A DNA stretch of 64,000 bases from Herbaspirillum sp. RTI4 (GCF_034313965.1 NZ_JAVIWQ010000002.1:1240001-1304000); one strand, 5' to 3'; counted from the stretch's first letter, positions 1-13,256 are shown. Notes: generated from the sequence alone by a model not told the origin. Numbers and translations are program-made.

Positions 1-1
1 C

Positions 2-223
2 GGTTTTCGTTTCCGCGTGCCTTACGGCACCTTGCTGTGCGTCTCCGACAAACCTCTGCATGGCGAAATCAAATTGCCGGGCATGGCCAATCGTTTTTAC
101 GAGCAGCGTGTGGCCCAGCATTTGAAAATCGGCATTCGCGCGCTGGAACTCTTGCGCACGCAAGGCGTCGAGCGTCTGCATAGCCGCAAGCTGCGCAGTT
201 TTGGCGAGCCAGCGTTCCGCTGA
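2..223 (+). CDS. amn: AMP nucleosidase, C-terminal fragment (cut by window start)
   Basis: The gene enters from the left edge and ends at a TGA at 221-223; the frame is open from base 2. The visible tail contains the C-terminal Amn signature (CVSDKPLHGEIKLPG, then RFYEQRVAQHLKIGIRAL and HSRKLRSFGEPAFR), which I recognise from the family. Amn hydrolyses AMP to adenine and ribose 5-phosphate in the cytoplasm, helping to set adenylate pools. Only about 73 codons are visible, so nothing can be said about the catalytic part. The gene marks the conserved left border of the accessory island that follows. Confidence 0.85.
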   Translation, partial: GFRFRVPYGTLLCVSDKPLHGEIKLPGMANRFYEQRVAQHLKIGIRALELLRTQGVERLHSRKLRSFGEPAFR

Positions 224-289
224 CAGTTGGTTTGTTTGGGTTTTTTTGCCAGCCGGTGTCCTCTTGCGTAAGTCTTAATAGTAATAATT

Positions 290-314
290 TTCGCACTCCG
301 TCCGATTGATTTCG
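290..314 (+). promoter_or_regulatory. possible degenerate hrpII/PIP-like box
   Basis: TTCG at 290-293 and TTCG at 311-314 are separated by 17 bases, upstream of the putative effector reading frame that starts at 366. The Ralstonia hrpII box is TTCG-N16-TTCG and the Xanthomonas PIP box is TTCGB-N15-TTCGB, so this is one base too long. It is recorded only because it sits at the right place in front of a type III effector candidate. Confidence 0.2.
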
Positions 315-365
315 CGAAGGGCTATCACTAGACTTTCTTCCATTATTTTTTAATGGGAGTGCCCT

Positions 366-824
366 ATGTTCGTTGCGACTCATGCAGTGCCATACCGGCA
401 TGTCGAGCGCCCGGTTGCGTCGTCCGTCACCCCGCTTGCCGCCGGTGCCGCTAGTGTCGCCGGCAGTCGACTGGCCACTTTTTATATCGGCAGCCATCCG
501 GGGAATCTGCCCTTGCCGTCGTCTGCAGAGGCGTCTGCTCCCGCTGTTGGCTGGCAGTGGCTACGTGGGGCGGATCTGGATCGATACCGTGCTGCGGACG
601 TCGGCAGGAGGTCGCCGCTTGCGGAGCGCCTGAATAGTGGAGTGGCAGAGCGGCTCATTGCTGGCGTTGCCTCTTTTTCCGATATGGCGGCAGGACAGGG
701 CAGCGAGAAGCGGACGGTCGATGGCGTCCTCAAGTTCTCCCGGCTGCTGAAGGCAGAGGGTGCCGAAGTCCCGTCAGGTTCGCCGCGCTGGACTCGGCAT
801 CCGGCTTTGGATGCCCATGTTTAA
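366..824 (+). CDS. hypothetical protein, possibly the 5' part of a frameshifted effector gene
   Basis: This 152-codon frame starts at an ATG preceded by GGGAG at a good distance, unlike the following frame, which has no evident ribosome binding site. The product is rich in Ala, Ser, Pro and Gly at the N terminus, as many type III effectors are, and has no signal peptide or membrane segment. I recognise no domain. It ends at 824, overlapping the first ATGs (811 and 817) of the next frame. Either it is a small gene translationally coupled to the triad-bearing protein (for example a chaperone-like or leader ORF), or a one-base indel has split one long effector of about 630 residues. The second reading explains the missing ribosome binding site downstream. 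Confidence 0.5.
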   Translation: MFVATHAVPYRHVERPVASSVTPLAAGAASVAGSRLATFYIGSHPGNLPLPSSAEASAPAVGWQWLRGADLDRYRAADVGRRSPLAERLNSGVAERLIAGVASFSDMAAGQGSEKRTVDGVLKFSRLLKAEGAEVPSGSPRWTRHPALDAHV

Positions 825-2265
825 TCAAGTGGCAGGAAAGGCGGCGCACTCTGCGCGCATGCCTTCATTCTCTTCTCCCGATGAGAAAGCCATACTCGAG
901 AAAGCCATACCCGTCGTGCCGCTCAAGCGGGTCTTGCAATCTGCGCGACAGTCGCCCATGCAATTGCAGATGGATTCGGATTTTCCCTCCAAGACTAGCC
1001 ACCGTTATGCCGACGGGGCGACGCAGTTCAAGGATCTGCATGCGGGAGCTATGCTTGCCGCTGGCAACCAGGCAGAGAGTAAGGAATGCGCCGAACACAA
1101 GTCCGCGCCTCATCTCCCGTCACCTCCCACCTGTCGCTTTATCCCCGGTCGTTATTTCGGAGTCGACAGTCGCTGGCGACTTCACGAGAGGGAAGGTCGG
1201 GAGTCCTATTGGGAGCATGACAGTGTCTTGGCTTGTAATTTTTTCCGCGAGCAGTCCAAAGTTCCGGCATCGGTTTCGCAGGCACAAAGTTCGGTGATTT
1301 TTTCAAAAGACTGGCATGCAGCGGCGGAAATGGATGCCTTGCCTGCACACCAGCGTCCGGCCGGGCATGTGGTGTCGACCGTTCCTATCGCCAAGGTGGG
1401 TAAACTTTTCAATCTGGACGTTCAGATCGATACCAGTGAAATCAGTCCGTCCGAACGGTATTTTCTGAAGCATGCTTACAACGCCATGTGGGATGTCAAG
1501 CTGCAACATCTGATCAAGGGCGCGGCGAACCAGCTATTTGATATCGTGGCGACTAACGGACAATCACATCGATTGGGGCAAAGCGCGCGCAGTGATGCGT
1601 CGATTGCCAGCAGGGCTATGGCCCTGGCGTATTCCGCCGGATATTGTGATGAATTTGCCAAAATAACCGGCGGCATTCTGAGAGCCGCCGGCATTCCTTC
1701 CACTGTCGGCGGCATCTATCAGCTCATGCTTGATGCTAATGGAGTCCTGTCAATCCACCCCTTGCACGCTTATACGCTGGTAGCCGATGTGGTCATGGCG
1801 GATGCCTGGCCGGTGCTGCCTTTTCCTGTCTTGTCCCGTTCTCAGGCGGGGTTTGATTATTTTGCCGCGACATTTCAAGAATATCTGCCGAACAGTCTTT
1901 ATCCGAGTCAGGTAAATGCGGATAACCTCAGGAGTGGACTGGCAGCGAAAGCGATGGTCGACGAGCTCTCTTTCCCCGTCGATTCTGGCGATATTCTTAA
2001 AGAATCGCATTTCACTCTGTCCGCCAAAGAACAGCATGGCAAAGAGGGGCGGGCGCATGCCTGGATATTTGATCAAATCATTGGCACCGTTCCGATCGCA
2101 CATGCTGGTTTTGATCGCATACCCATGCAATATTATGAGTATCTGGAAGCCAATATTGCCGCGGTAAATCAGGTAAAAGAAAAATACGCGGCCCAAAACT
2201 TTTTTTTCAACCGCTGCGTTTCTGCCAGTTCCACGTCGTTTTGGAATTCCGGACTTCTTTCTTGA
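811..2265 (+). CDS. putative type III effector with transglutaminase/papain-like Cys-His-Asp triad
   Basis: The frame is open from 760; ATGs at 811 and 817 overlap the upstream stop and are the likeliest restart. Numbering from codon 760, a C296 in GYCDEFAKI, an H336 in HPLHAYTLV and a D348 in MADAWP have the order and spacing of the transglutaminase-like cysteine hydrolase fold (nucleophile on a helix start, His and Asp on neighbouring strands). The roughly 200 residues before the core are low in recognisable structure, as in HopX/RipE1-type effectors, but the family assignment is not certain. There is no signal peptide. The gene lies 84 bases upstream of the OspC-like effector on the same strand, which supports an effector role. 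GC looks lower than in the flanking housekeeping genes. Confidence 0.6.
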   Translation: MPMFNQVAGKAAHSARMPSFSSPDEKAILEKAIPVVPLKRVLQSARQSPMQLQMDSDFPSKTSHRYADGATQFKDLHAGAMLAAGNQAESKECAEHKSAPHLPSPPTCRFIPGRYFGVDSRWRLHEREGRESYWEHDSVLACNFFREQSKVPASVSQAQSSVIFSKDWHAAAEMDALPAHQRPAGHVVSTVPIAKVGKLFNLDVQIDTSEISPSERYFLKHAYNAMWDVKLQHLIKGAANQLFDIVATNGQSHRLGQSARSDASIASRAMALAYSAGYCDEFAKITGGILRAAGIPSTVGGIYQLMLDANGVLSIHPLHAYTLVADVVMADAWPVLPFPVLSRSQAGFDYFAATFQEYLPNSLYPSQVNADNLRSGLAAKAMVDELSFPVDSGDILKESHFTLSAKEQHGKEGRAHAWIFDQIIGTVPIAHAGFDRIPMQYYEYLEANIAAVNQVKEKYAAQNFFFNRCVSASSTSFWNSGLLS

Positions 2266-2349
2266 CTTATGACGCAGTAAATCCAGTAGAGATTTCTGCG
2301 TAGTTTGTATCGGCGTGCTTTTCTCCAACTGATTACGAGAGTATTCATT

Positions 2350-3954
2350 ATGCAACCTGCCTCCCTTGCACGACCTGCCCGGCCTGCGCCCTTGATTCCA
2401 TCGGCGCCATCTGCACCCTTGATTCCATCGGCCCCACCTTTGCCCGACCCGCAGATACGTCAGGCAATTTCAGGAATTTCTTCCCGGCTCTTCGCCACCC
2501 GGCTAGGGCGTGCGAATCAACGGCCTTCCCCTGCCATTAATTTATCCGGTGCCAGGCAACTGGTTGCGGCTAACCGTATCAAGACGTTTTTGCGTAAAGC
2601 GGTAGCGGCTCAAGCCTATGGCCGGATGTTTGCGGAGGGGCGACTATTCAAGGATATCGGACTGTCGATGCCCTCACTTAAAAACGGGAGCGCGCGATTT
2701 TCTTTCAAGACGCTTGATCAACTCGATCGGATATCGGAAAAAAACCTCAATGCCATCAGGTCGTATGTTGGTCGTTTGAAGCCGGCAGAAGAGCAACTGC
2801 AAGAACTGATTTTGACGGGTGACTGGAGCTTCCGGCATCAATCGAACGCCGATCTGACGCATCCTGATGGCATAAAAATATTTTCCGGGGCCATGCTCGC
2901 CAGAAAGCAGATTCCCATCAATAGCCATACCACGCAGCGCGAGAAGGAATTGCTGGGCAATGATGACTTTGTTTTTTTTGGCGTGGAATTTTCAGGCGGC
3001 TATAAGCATCGTCTTCCTGCGCTGAACAAAAAGCATAGCGGTGTCGACTATGGAGCGCAGGCATTTTTTGTCAACGCTAAAAATAGTCAGTGCCGCCATG
3101 GTTACCTCACACTGACCAGTCATTTCAACAATTCGGTCCCCGCTCCTGAAAGGAATCAAAATACGGGGCGAGGAAGGATGTTCCCGGTTGCGGCAGGCGA
3201 AGTGCCACGTCAGCTTTCTACTGGCACCAATGATGTGGATGCTCCCATGTTTTCGGCGCGCGACATGAAGAAAGCCTTGACGCTTTATCTGATCGACTTT
3301 CTCAGGAAGACGCGCGATCCCGATGTCTGCTGGTGGGTGTCCGAGTACTTGTACGAAGCCGCGTGTGAACGTCCCATAGCGGGCGGTTATCTCGACAGTT
3401 TGATGAATTTTGCTTTTTCCCCGGAATTTCACATACCCAGAATGCTGAGCACCCGGAGTTACTATCAGCAGCTTTTGCGTCCCATGGAACTGATTGAAGT
3501 AGTCAAGGCCAGTAACTTCAGGGCATTGGACAAGATGCTTTCCTTTAAGCCACAGGCTTTGAGCGCAATGGCGTATGCCATCCACCACACCAAAAGCGCA
3601 GTAGCGCTGCATCTGCTTGAAAAATGGAGCTTTACTAAAGAAGATTTCGCCCCGACCAATCCGGTATGGGGCCGTTTGGCACCGGTCGGCAAGGGAGACT
3701 TCGCTGAACCCGGCCACCTTCTGAGCAAAGGCGACGCCAGCCTTGAAGTGCTGGAACAGCTTTTGCGCCGTCAACTGATCGACCCTAATGCGCGGTTTCG
3801 CTCGATTCAATGCACCATGCTGGATAACGCAGTGCGGTGCGAAAACACTGAGATGATCATGCTGTTGCTGGCGCATGGGGCCAGGCCTGATTTACTTTCC
3901 CCGGACAACCAGAGGAACTGGAAAACCATGGCGCATGGCGGGTCCGATTTTTAG
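2350..3954 (+). CDS. OspC/CopC-family ADP-riboxanase effector with ankyrin repeats
   Basis: The ATG at 2350 has GAGAG 8-10 bases upstream and gives 534 residues (a TTG at 2305 would add 15); family members such as Shigella OspC3 and Chromobacterium CopC are nearer 485. Conserved OspC motifs are visible: FRHQSN at 161-166, DFVFFGVE at 206-213, GYLTLTSHFN at 251-260 and EFHIPRMLST at 359-368. Aligned from memory with OspC3, E359 matches the catalytic E326. Residues about 385-525 form ankyrin-like repeats, the target-binding part of the family. N-terminal residues 5-35 are Ala/Pro-rich with a short internal duplication, consistent with a secretion signal. OspC proteins use NAD to modify arginine in caspases with calmodulin as host activator. 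The substrate here is unknown; no secretion apparatus is in the window. Confidence 0.85.
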   Translation: MQPASLARPARPAPLIPSAPSAPLIPSAPPLPDPQIRQAISGISSRLFATRLGRANQRPSPAINLSGARQLVAANRIKTFLRKAVAAQAYGRMFAEGRLFKDIGLSMPSLKNGSARFSFKTLDQLDRISEKNLNAIRSYVGRLKPAEEQLQELILTGDWSFRHQSNADLTHPDGIKIFSGAMLARKQIPINSHTTQREKELLGNDDFVFFGVEFSGGYKHRLPALNKKHSGVDYGAQAFFVNAKNSQCRHGYLTLTSHFNNSVPAPERNQNTGRGRMFPVAAGEVPRQLSTGTNDVDAPMFSARDMKKALTLYLIDFLRKTRDPDVCWWVSEYLYEAACERPIAGGYLDSLMNFAFSPEFHIPRMLSTRSYYQQLLRPMELIEVVKASNFRALDKMLSFKPQALSAMAYAIHHTKSAVALHLLEKWSFTKEDFAPTNPVWGRLAPVGKGDFAEPGHLLSKGDASLEVLEQLLRRQLIDPNARFRSIQCTMLDNAVRCENTEMIMLLLAHGARPDLLSPDNQRNWKTMAHGGSDF

Positions 3955-4067
3955 AGGCATCTGAAGGGGTCTGTTGACATCTCACTAATGAAATGTCCGC
4001 AGACCTTTGCGATGTGCGGAAAAAATAGCTCCTGATTTACCTTGTTGTTCGATTCAATCACGATCTG

Positions 4068-4155
4068 GACCTTATTGCCCGTGCTTATTTGGCCCATGCT
4101 TATTCAGTCCATGCTTATTTAGTCCAGCTTATTTAGGCCATCCTTATTCAGACCA
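4068..4155 (+). repeat. six imperfect ~15-bp tandem repeats upstream of the RAYT gene
   Basis: Successive units start at about 4068, 4083, 4098, 4113, 4127 and 4142 and vary around GCTTATTTAGTCCAT. Units three and five are 14 bases, the first is the most degenerate. The block lies between the OspC-like gene and the transposase gene, in a stretch with no reading frame of its own. Confidence 0.8.
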
Positions 4156-4161
4156 CTAATG

Positions 4162-4172
4162 GGGCCGGAGTC
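4162..4172 (+). repeat. left arm of an inverted repeat flanking the RAYT gene
   Basis: GGGCCGGAGTC here is the exact reverse complement of GACTCCGGCCC at 4989-4999. A few more bases match outside the 11-bp core, with mismatches. The pair brackets the transposase gene with only short margins, as expected for REP-like ends or boundaries of a RAYT unit. Confidence 0.65.
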
Positions 4173-4208
4173 GTTACAATCAGGGCTCTCTGAATCGATT
4201 GCCCCTCC

Positions 4209-4904
4209 ATGGCCCGCCTTCCTCGTCTTGTCATTCCGCATCATCCTCACCATGTCATCCAGAAGGGACATGATGAGCAGGCTATTTTCCGCGACGAAGA
4301 AGACTTCCTCATGTTTCTCTCCCGCTTGCGCGAGGCGGCCAGGCAGTTCGATGTTGCCGTGCATGCGTACGTGCTGATGAGTACGCATTTGCATTTGCTG
4401 CTTACCCCGCATGATGAGCAGGGGTTGGCACGAATGATGCAATGGGTAGGACGTCAATACGTTCCCTATTTCAACCGTAAATACCAACGCAGTGGCAGTC
4501 TGTGGCAGGGACGTTATCGCGCCACGGTGCTGGAGGCCGATGCTTATTTGCTGCTGTGCAGTCGCTACATTGAACTCAATCCGGTGCGTTCCGGTGTAGT
4601 TGTCACGCCAGAACAGTACCCGTGGTCAAGTTATTTGCATCATGTTGGCGCACGCCCGGATGCATGGATGAGCGACCATGCTCTTTATTGGGAGTTGGGA
4701 AATACGCCCTTTGATCGTGAAGCGGCTTATCGCCAGTTAGTAGAGCAAGGCGTGACACAGAAAGAAACCGACATGCTGGGGCGCGCTATCTATACCGCCT
4801 GGGCCTTGGGGTCAGAGGTATTCAAGGACGGACTGGAGCGCGACAGCGAGCGCCGGGTGCGTCCCGGGAAACGCGGCAGACCGGCGTTATTGGAGCGGAC
4901 TTGA
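4209..4904 (+). CDS. REP-associated tyrosine transposase (RAYT, IS200-like Y1 family)
   Basis: The 231-residue product carries the HUH pair in MSTHLHLLLTP and the nucleophilic tyrosine in SRYIELNPVR, followed by the usual PWSSY motif; these are the hallmarks of single-copy RAYT domesticated transposases. The ATG at 4209 gives MARLPRLVIP, the usual RAYT N terminus. RAYTs nick and rejoin single-stranded REP sequences. Here the gene is bracketed by an 11-bp inverted repeat (4162-4172 and 4989-4999) and preceded by a tandem repeat array. Inside the gene, GGGGTCAGAGG at about 4809 resembles the boundary signal often seen at other RAYT loci. The active-site residues are intact, so the enzyme may be functional. 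Confidence 0.9.
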   Translation: MARLPRLVIPHHPHHVIQKGHDEQAIFRDEEDFLMFLSRLREAARQFDVAVHAYVLMSTHLHLLLTPHDEQGLARMMQWVGRQYVPYFNRKYQRSGSLWQGRYRATVLEADAYLLLCSRYIELNPVRSGVVVTPEQYPWSSYLHHVGARPDAWMSDHALYWELGNTPFDREAAYRQLVEQGVTQKETDMLGRAIYTAWALGSEVFKDGLERDSERRVRPGKRGRPALLERT

Positions 4905-4988
4905 TGCTTGGCAAGTGCGGTGAGCGCATTGCCCTGTCTTTACTATGTCCCCATTAAAATAAAAATAAAAAGCAACAAATTTTTAATT

Positions 4989-4999
4989 GACTCCGGCCC
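4989..4999 (-). repeat. right arm of the inverted repeat flanking the RAYT gene
   Basis: GACTCCGGCCC, reverse complement of 4162-4172. It lies about 85 bases after the RAYT stop codon and 75 bases before gltB. Confidence 0.65.
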
Positions 5000-5074
5000 T
5001 ATTTAATATTTATTGAACTATTACTGCTGCTGCACTATTCTTGCGAATTCGTTCTTAAATGATGGAGCACGGTT

Positions 5075-9742
<4,668 letters not shown>

Positions 9743-9787
9743 GGAGCCTCTGATTAAGCTACTGCGCGACGCTTACTCAGAGGCTCC
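9743..9787 (+). terminator. hairpin between gltB and gltD, part of a dispersed repeat
   Basis: GGAGCCTCTGA at 9743-9753 pairs exactly with TCAGAGGCTCC at 9777-9787. It starts one base after the gltB stop codon and has no following T-run, so it may attenuate or stabilise the gltB message rather than end the operon. The left arm and loop belong to a repeat also found near 24227. Confidence 0.5.
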
Positions 9788-9871
9788 CTAAGCCAAGTTC
9801 AGACCAATCAATTGCCAGCGCGGCGCCTGCCTTTTGCAGCGCCCGCCAGCCATAAAAAGAGTGAGTGAAAA

Positions 9872-11335
9872 ATGGGTAAAGTGACTGGTTTCATGGAATA
9901 CCACCGTCTGAAAGAGGCCAGCGAAGAGCCGCAGACACGCGTCAAGCATTACAAGGAATTCATGCTGCACCTGAGCGATACCGACGCCAAGGTGCAGGGT
10001 GCGCGCTGTATGGATTGCGGCATCCCGTTTTGCAATAACGGCTGCCCGGTCAACAACATCATTCCCGACTGGAATGACATGGTGTATCGCGGTGCCTATC
10101 AGGAAGCATTGACGACCCTGCATTCCACTAATAATTTTCCCGAATTCACCGGCCGCATTTGTCCTGCGCCTTGCGAATCTGCTTGCACGCTGGGTATCAA
10201 CAGCGACGCCGTCGGAATCAAGTCGATTGAGCATTTTATTATCGACAAAGGCTGGGAAAACGGTTGGGTCAAGCCGCAACCGGCACATCACAAGACGGGT
10301 AAAAAAGTGGCAGTCGTTGGTTCCGGCCCTGCCGGTCTGGCAACGGCGCAGCAACTGGCGCGCGCCGGTCACGATGTCACCGTCTTCGAGAAAAATGATC
10401 GCGTCGGCGGGTTGCTGCGCTATGGCATTCCCGATTTCAAGATGGAAAAATCGCATATCGATCGCCGTGTGGAACAGATGCAAGCCGAAGGCGTGGTCTT
10501 CCGCACCGGTGTGCTGATCGGGAAAGATTTTCCTGCCGGTATCACCAACTGGTCGAGCGAAACCATTTCGCCCGATCAATTGAAGCAAGATTTTGACGCG
10601 GTGATTATCGCCGGCGGTGCCGAGCAGCCACGCGATTTGCCCGTGCCGGGTCGTGAGTTGAAGGGCGTGCATTTTGCGATGGACTTCCTGCCGCTGCAAA
10701 ACAAGGTCAATGCCGGCGACAAGCTGAAAAATCAATTGCTGGCCAGTGGCAAGCATGTTGTGGTCATTGGTGGTGGCGATACCGGTTCGGATTGCGTTGG
10801 TACCTCGAACCGTCACGGTGCTGCTTCGGTTGCGCAGTTTGAAGTGATGCCGCAGCCGCCGGAAACCGAAAACAAACCGATGGTCTGGCCTTACTGGCCG
10901 ATCAAGCTGCGTACTTCTTCGTCGCATGACGAAGGATGCGATCGCGATTGGGCCGTTGCCACCAAGCGTTTGGAAGGCAAGAACGGCAAAGTGGAAAAGC
11001 TGATTGGGGCGCGGGTCGAATGGAAAGACGGCAAGATGCAGGAAGTGCCTGATTCCGAATTCGAAATGAAGGCCGATCTGGTGTTGCTGGCAATGGGCTT
11101 TGTTTCGCCGGTGCAGCAGGTGCTGGACGCCTTCGGCGTGGACAAGGATGCGCGCGGCAACGTCAAAGCGACTACCGATGGCGAAGGCTGCTACAAGACC
11201 TCGGTCGACAAGGTGTTTGTCGCCGGCGATATGCGGCGTGGTCAATCACTGGTGGTGTGGGCGATTCGCGAAGGTCGTCAATGCGCACGCTCGGTCGATG
11301 AGTTCCTGATGGGGTCGTCGATGCTGCCAAGGTAG
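9872..11335 (+). CDS. gltD: glutamate synthase small subunit
   Basis: The 487-residue protein is the FAD and Fe-S electron-entry subunit partnering GltB. Cys46, Cys49, Cys54 and Cys58, then Cys97, Cys101 and Cys105, supply the 4Fe-4S ligands. A GSGPAGLA dinucleotide fold near residue 150 binds FAD and a second, GGGDTGSDC near 300, binds NADPH. The C terminus has the usual [19 protein letters not shown] motif. It passes electrons from NADPH through FAD and the clusters to the FMN of GltB. The start at 9872 follows GAGTGAG a few bases upstream. It is in operon order with gltB. Confidence 0.97.
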   Translation: MGKVTGFMEYHRLKEASEEPQTRVKHYKEFMLHLSDTDAKVQGARCMDCGIPFCNNGCPVNNIIPDWNDMVYRGAYQEALTTLHSTNNFPEFTGRICPAPCESACTLGINSDAVGIKSIEHFIIDKGWENGWVKPQPAHHKTGKKVAVVGSGPAGLATAQQLARAGHDVTVFEKNDRVGGLLRYGIPDFKMEKSHIDRRVEQMQAEGVVFRTGVLIGKDFPAGITNWSSETISPDQLKQDFDAVIIAGGAEQPRDLPVPGRELKGVHFAMDFLPLQNKVNAGDKLKNQLLASGKHVVVIGGGDTGSDCVGTSNRHGAASVAQFEVMPQPPETENKPMVWPYWPIKLRTSSSHDEGCDRDWAVATKRLEGKNGKVEKLIGARVEWKDGKMQEVPDSEFEMKADLVLLAMGFVSPVQQVLDAFGVDKDARGNVKATTDGEGCYKTSVDKVFVAGDMRRGQSLVVWAIREGRQCARSVDEFLMGSSMLPR

Positions 11336-11355
11336 AATACCTGGCATCTACTACG

Positions 11356-13206
11356 ATGCCAGGCTCATTCCTTATGTTGCATTCTCCCGCCCGTGTTGTT
11401 CCTGCAGTTGTTTCCGCCGCTAATCTTGGCGTTGCGCCCGTCTCTTATCGCATCAGTTCCAGCGATCTGGGAGGGCATCTTTTCACCGTCGCCCTGACGG
11501 TGGTGTCGCCGGATCCCGATGGGCAAAGTTTTGCTTTGCCCGCCTGGATTCCCGGTAGTTACATGATTCGCGAATTTGCCCGCCATATCGTGCGCCTGCG
11601 CGCCGAATCGGGTGGCAAAAAAATCTCCTTCAAAAAAACCGACAAGCACACCTGGCAAGCTGCGCCTTGTGCCGGGCCGCTGACCGTCCATTACGAAGTC
11701 TATGCCTGGGATTTGTCGGTACGTGCCGCGCATCTTGACCGTAGCCACGGATTCTTTAATAGCAGCAGCGTTTTCTTGCGCGTCCTCGGGCAAGAGCAGC
11801 AGTTGCATGAAGTCGATATCGTGCGCCCTGGCGATGCGGCCTGCGCAGGCTGGCGCGTGGCGACGGCACTGCCTGAACGCAATGCCAAGCGCTATGGTTT
11901 CGGTACATACGCTGCATCCGGTTACGACGAGTTGATCGATCATCCGGTGGAAATGGGCGAGTTCGTACTGAGCACCTTCACTGCCCACGGCGTACCGCAC
12001 GATATCGTGATCAGCGGTCGGACGCCGAATCTGGATCTGCCGCGTCTGGCGCAGGATCTGAAAAAAATCTGCGAAGCGCAAATCGCTTTTTTCGAGCCGC
12101 GCAGCAAGCGGGCGCCGATGCAGCGTTATGTCTTCATGACGTTCGTTGTCGGGAATGGTTATGGCGGGCTGGAGCATCGGGCCTCGACCGCGCTGATCTG
12201 TGCGCGCAGCGATTTGCCGGTGATCGGCAAAGCGGAGATGACGGACGGCTATCGCACCTATCTGGGGCTATGCAGCCACGAATATTTCCATACGTGGAAC
12301 GTCAAACGGATCAAGCCGGCCGCCTTTGCGCCTTACGATTTGCAGAATGAAAATTACACTTCGCTGCTGTGGTTATTCGAAGGCTTCACCAGTTATTACG
12401 ATGATTTGTTCCTGTTGCGTAGTGGTGTGATTGATATCAGCGCCTATCTGAGCTTGCTGGGGAAAACCGTGAATGGCGTGTTGCGCGGCAGTGGTCGCAA
12501 AAAGCAGAGTGTGGCGGAATCCAGCTTTGATACCTGGGGCAAATACTACCGCCAAGATGAGAATGCACCGAACGCCATCGTCAGTTATTACACCAAGGGT
12601 TCGTTGATTGCGCTGGCGCTGGATCTGACTTTGCGCGCTGAAACCGGCGGTCGTAGCTCGCTCGACAGCGTGATGCAGGTGCTGTGGCAGCGCTACGGAC
12701 GGGAGTTTTATTCTCCGGCGGGTGGGCGCGGCCTCGGTGAAAATGAGATTGAGGCTTTGATCGAGGAAGTCAGCGGATGCCGGATGAAGCGCTTTTTCGA
12801 CCGTTATGTGCGTGGCACTGAGGACTTGCCGCTGGACAGCTTGCTGGCGCAGGTGGGGATTGCGTATTCCGACACGAGAAAAATAGCGGTTCCGGGATTG
12901 GGTGTGCGTCTGAGCAACGATCATGGCGAGAGCCGGGTGGCCAGCGTGTATGAGGGCGGAGCCGGGCATAGAGCGGGTCTGTCAGCAGATGACAGGCTGG
13001 TGGCGCTGGATGGCCTGCGCATTCCTGGCAGCGGTCCTGATGGCTTGCTGGAGCGTTATCGGCCCGGCGATAGTGTGACGCTGCATGTGTTCCGGCGCGA
13101 TGAGTTGCTGGAACTGCGCGTCAGGTTGCGTGCCGATGATGCTCCGCAAGTGAAACTGAGCCTCGCGGAAAAACCGCCTGCCGCTGCCAATATTTTTCTC
13201 CGCTGA
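11356..13206 (+). CDS. M61 family (glycyl) aminopeptidase with PDZ domain
   Basis: The 616-residue protein has the zinc motif H308-E-Y-F-H312 followed by W-N-V-K-R-I-K-P, with the third ligand glutamate in LWLFEGFTSYY near 336, as in M61 peptidases. A PDZ domain at about 510-590 contains the GLGVRL and AGHRAGLSADDRLVALDG signatures. No clear signal peptide is present. The ATG at 11356 lies 20 bases after the gltD stop; an ATG at 11374 is also possible. It may be co-transcribed with gltBD, although a functional link is not known. The physiological substrate of bacterial M61 enzymes is mostly unknown. Confidence 0.9.
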   Translation: MPGSFLMLHSPARVVPAVVSAANLGVAPVSYRISSSDLGGHLFTVALTVVSPDPDGQSFALPAWIPGSYMIREFARHIVRLRAESGGKKISFKKTDKHTWQAAPCAGPLTVHYEVYAWDLSVRAAHLDRSHGFFNSSSVFLRVLGQEQQLHEVDIVRPGDAACAGWRVATALPERNAKRYGFGTYAASGYDELIDHPVEMGEFVLSTFTAHGVPHDIVISGRTPNLDLPRLAQDLKKICEAQIAFFEPRSKRAPMQRYVFMTFVVGNGYGGLEHRASTALICARSDLPVIGKAEMTDGYRTYLGLCSHEYFHTWNVKRIKPAAFAPYDLQNENYTSLLWLFEGFTSYYDDLFLLRSGVIDISAYLSLLGKTVNGVLRGSGRKKQSVAESSFDTWGKYYRQDENAPNAIVSYYTKGSLIALALDLTLRAETGGRSSLDSVMQVLWQRYGREFYSPAGGRGLGENEIEALIEEVSGCRMKRFFDRYVRGTEDLPLDSLLAQVGIAYSDTRKIAVPGLGVRLSNDHGESRVASVYEGGAGHRAGLSADDRLVALDGLRIPGSGPDGLLERYRPGDSVTLHVFRRDELLELRVRLRADDAPQVKLSLAEKPPAAANIFLR

Positions 13207-13228
13207 ATTTCAGCGTTCCAATGAAAAA

Positions 13229-13256
13229 CGACCCGCCTGAATGAACAGGCGGGTCG
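13229..13256 (-). terminator. terminator between the convergent M61 peptidase and rplY genes
   Basis: CGACCCGCCTG at 13229-13239 pairs perfectly with CAGGCGGGTCG at 13246-13256. On the minus strand it is followed by a T-rich run (complement of AAAAA at 13224-13228), so it fits the end of rplY best; it may also stop the plus-strand transcript. Confidence 0.8.

Noticed and set aside
1750..2355. Minus-strand 201-codon frame over the triad-bearing effector
   Set aside because: It lies opposite the plus-strand gene whose catalytic triad is clear, and it has no motif or ribosome binding site.
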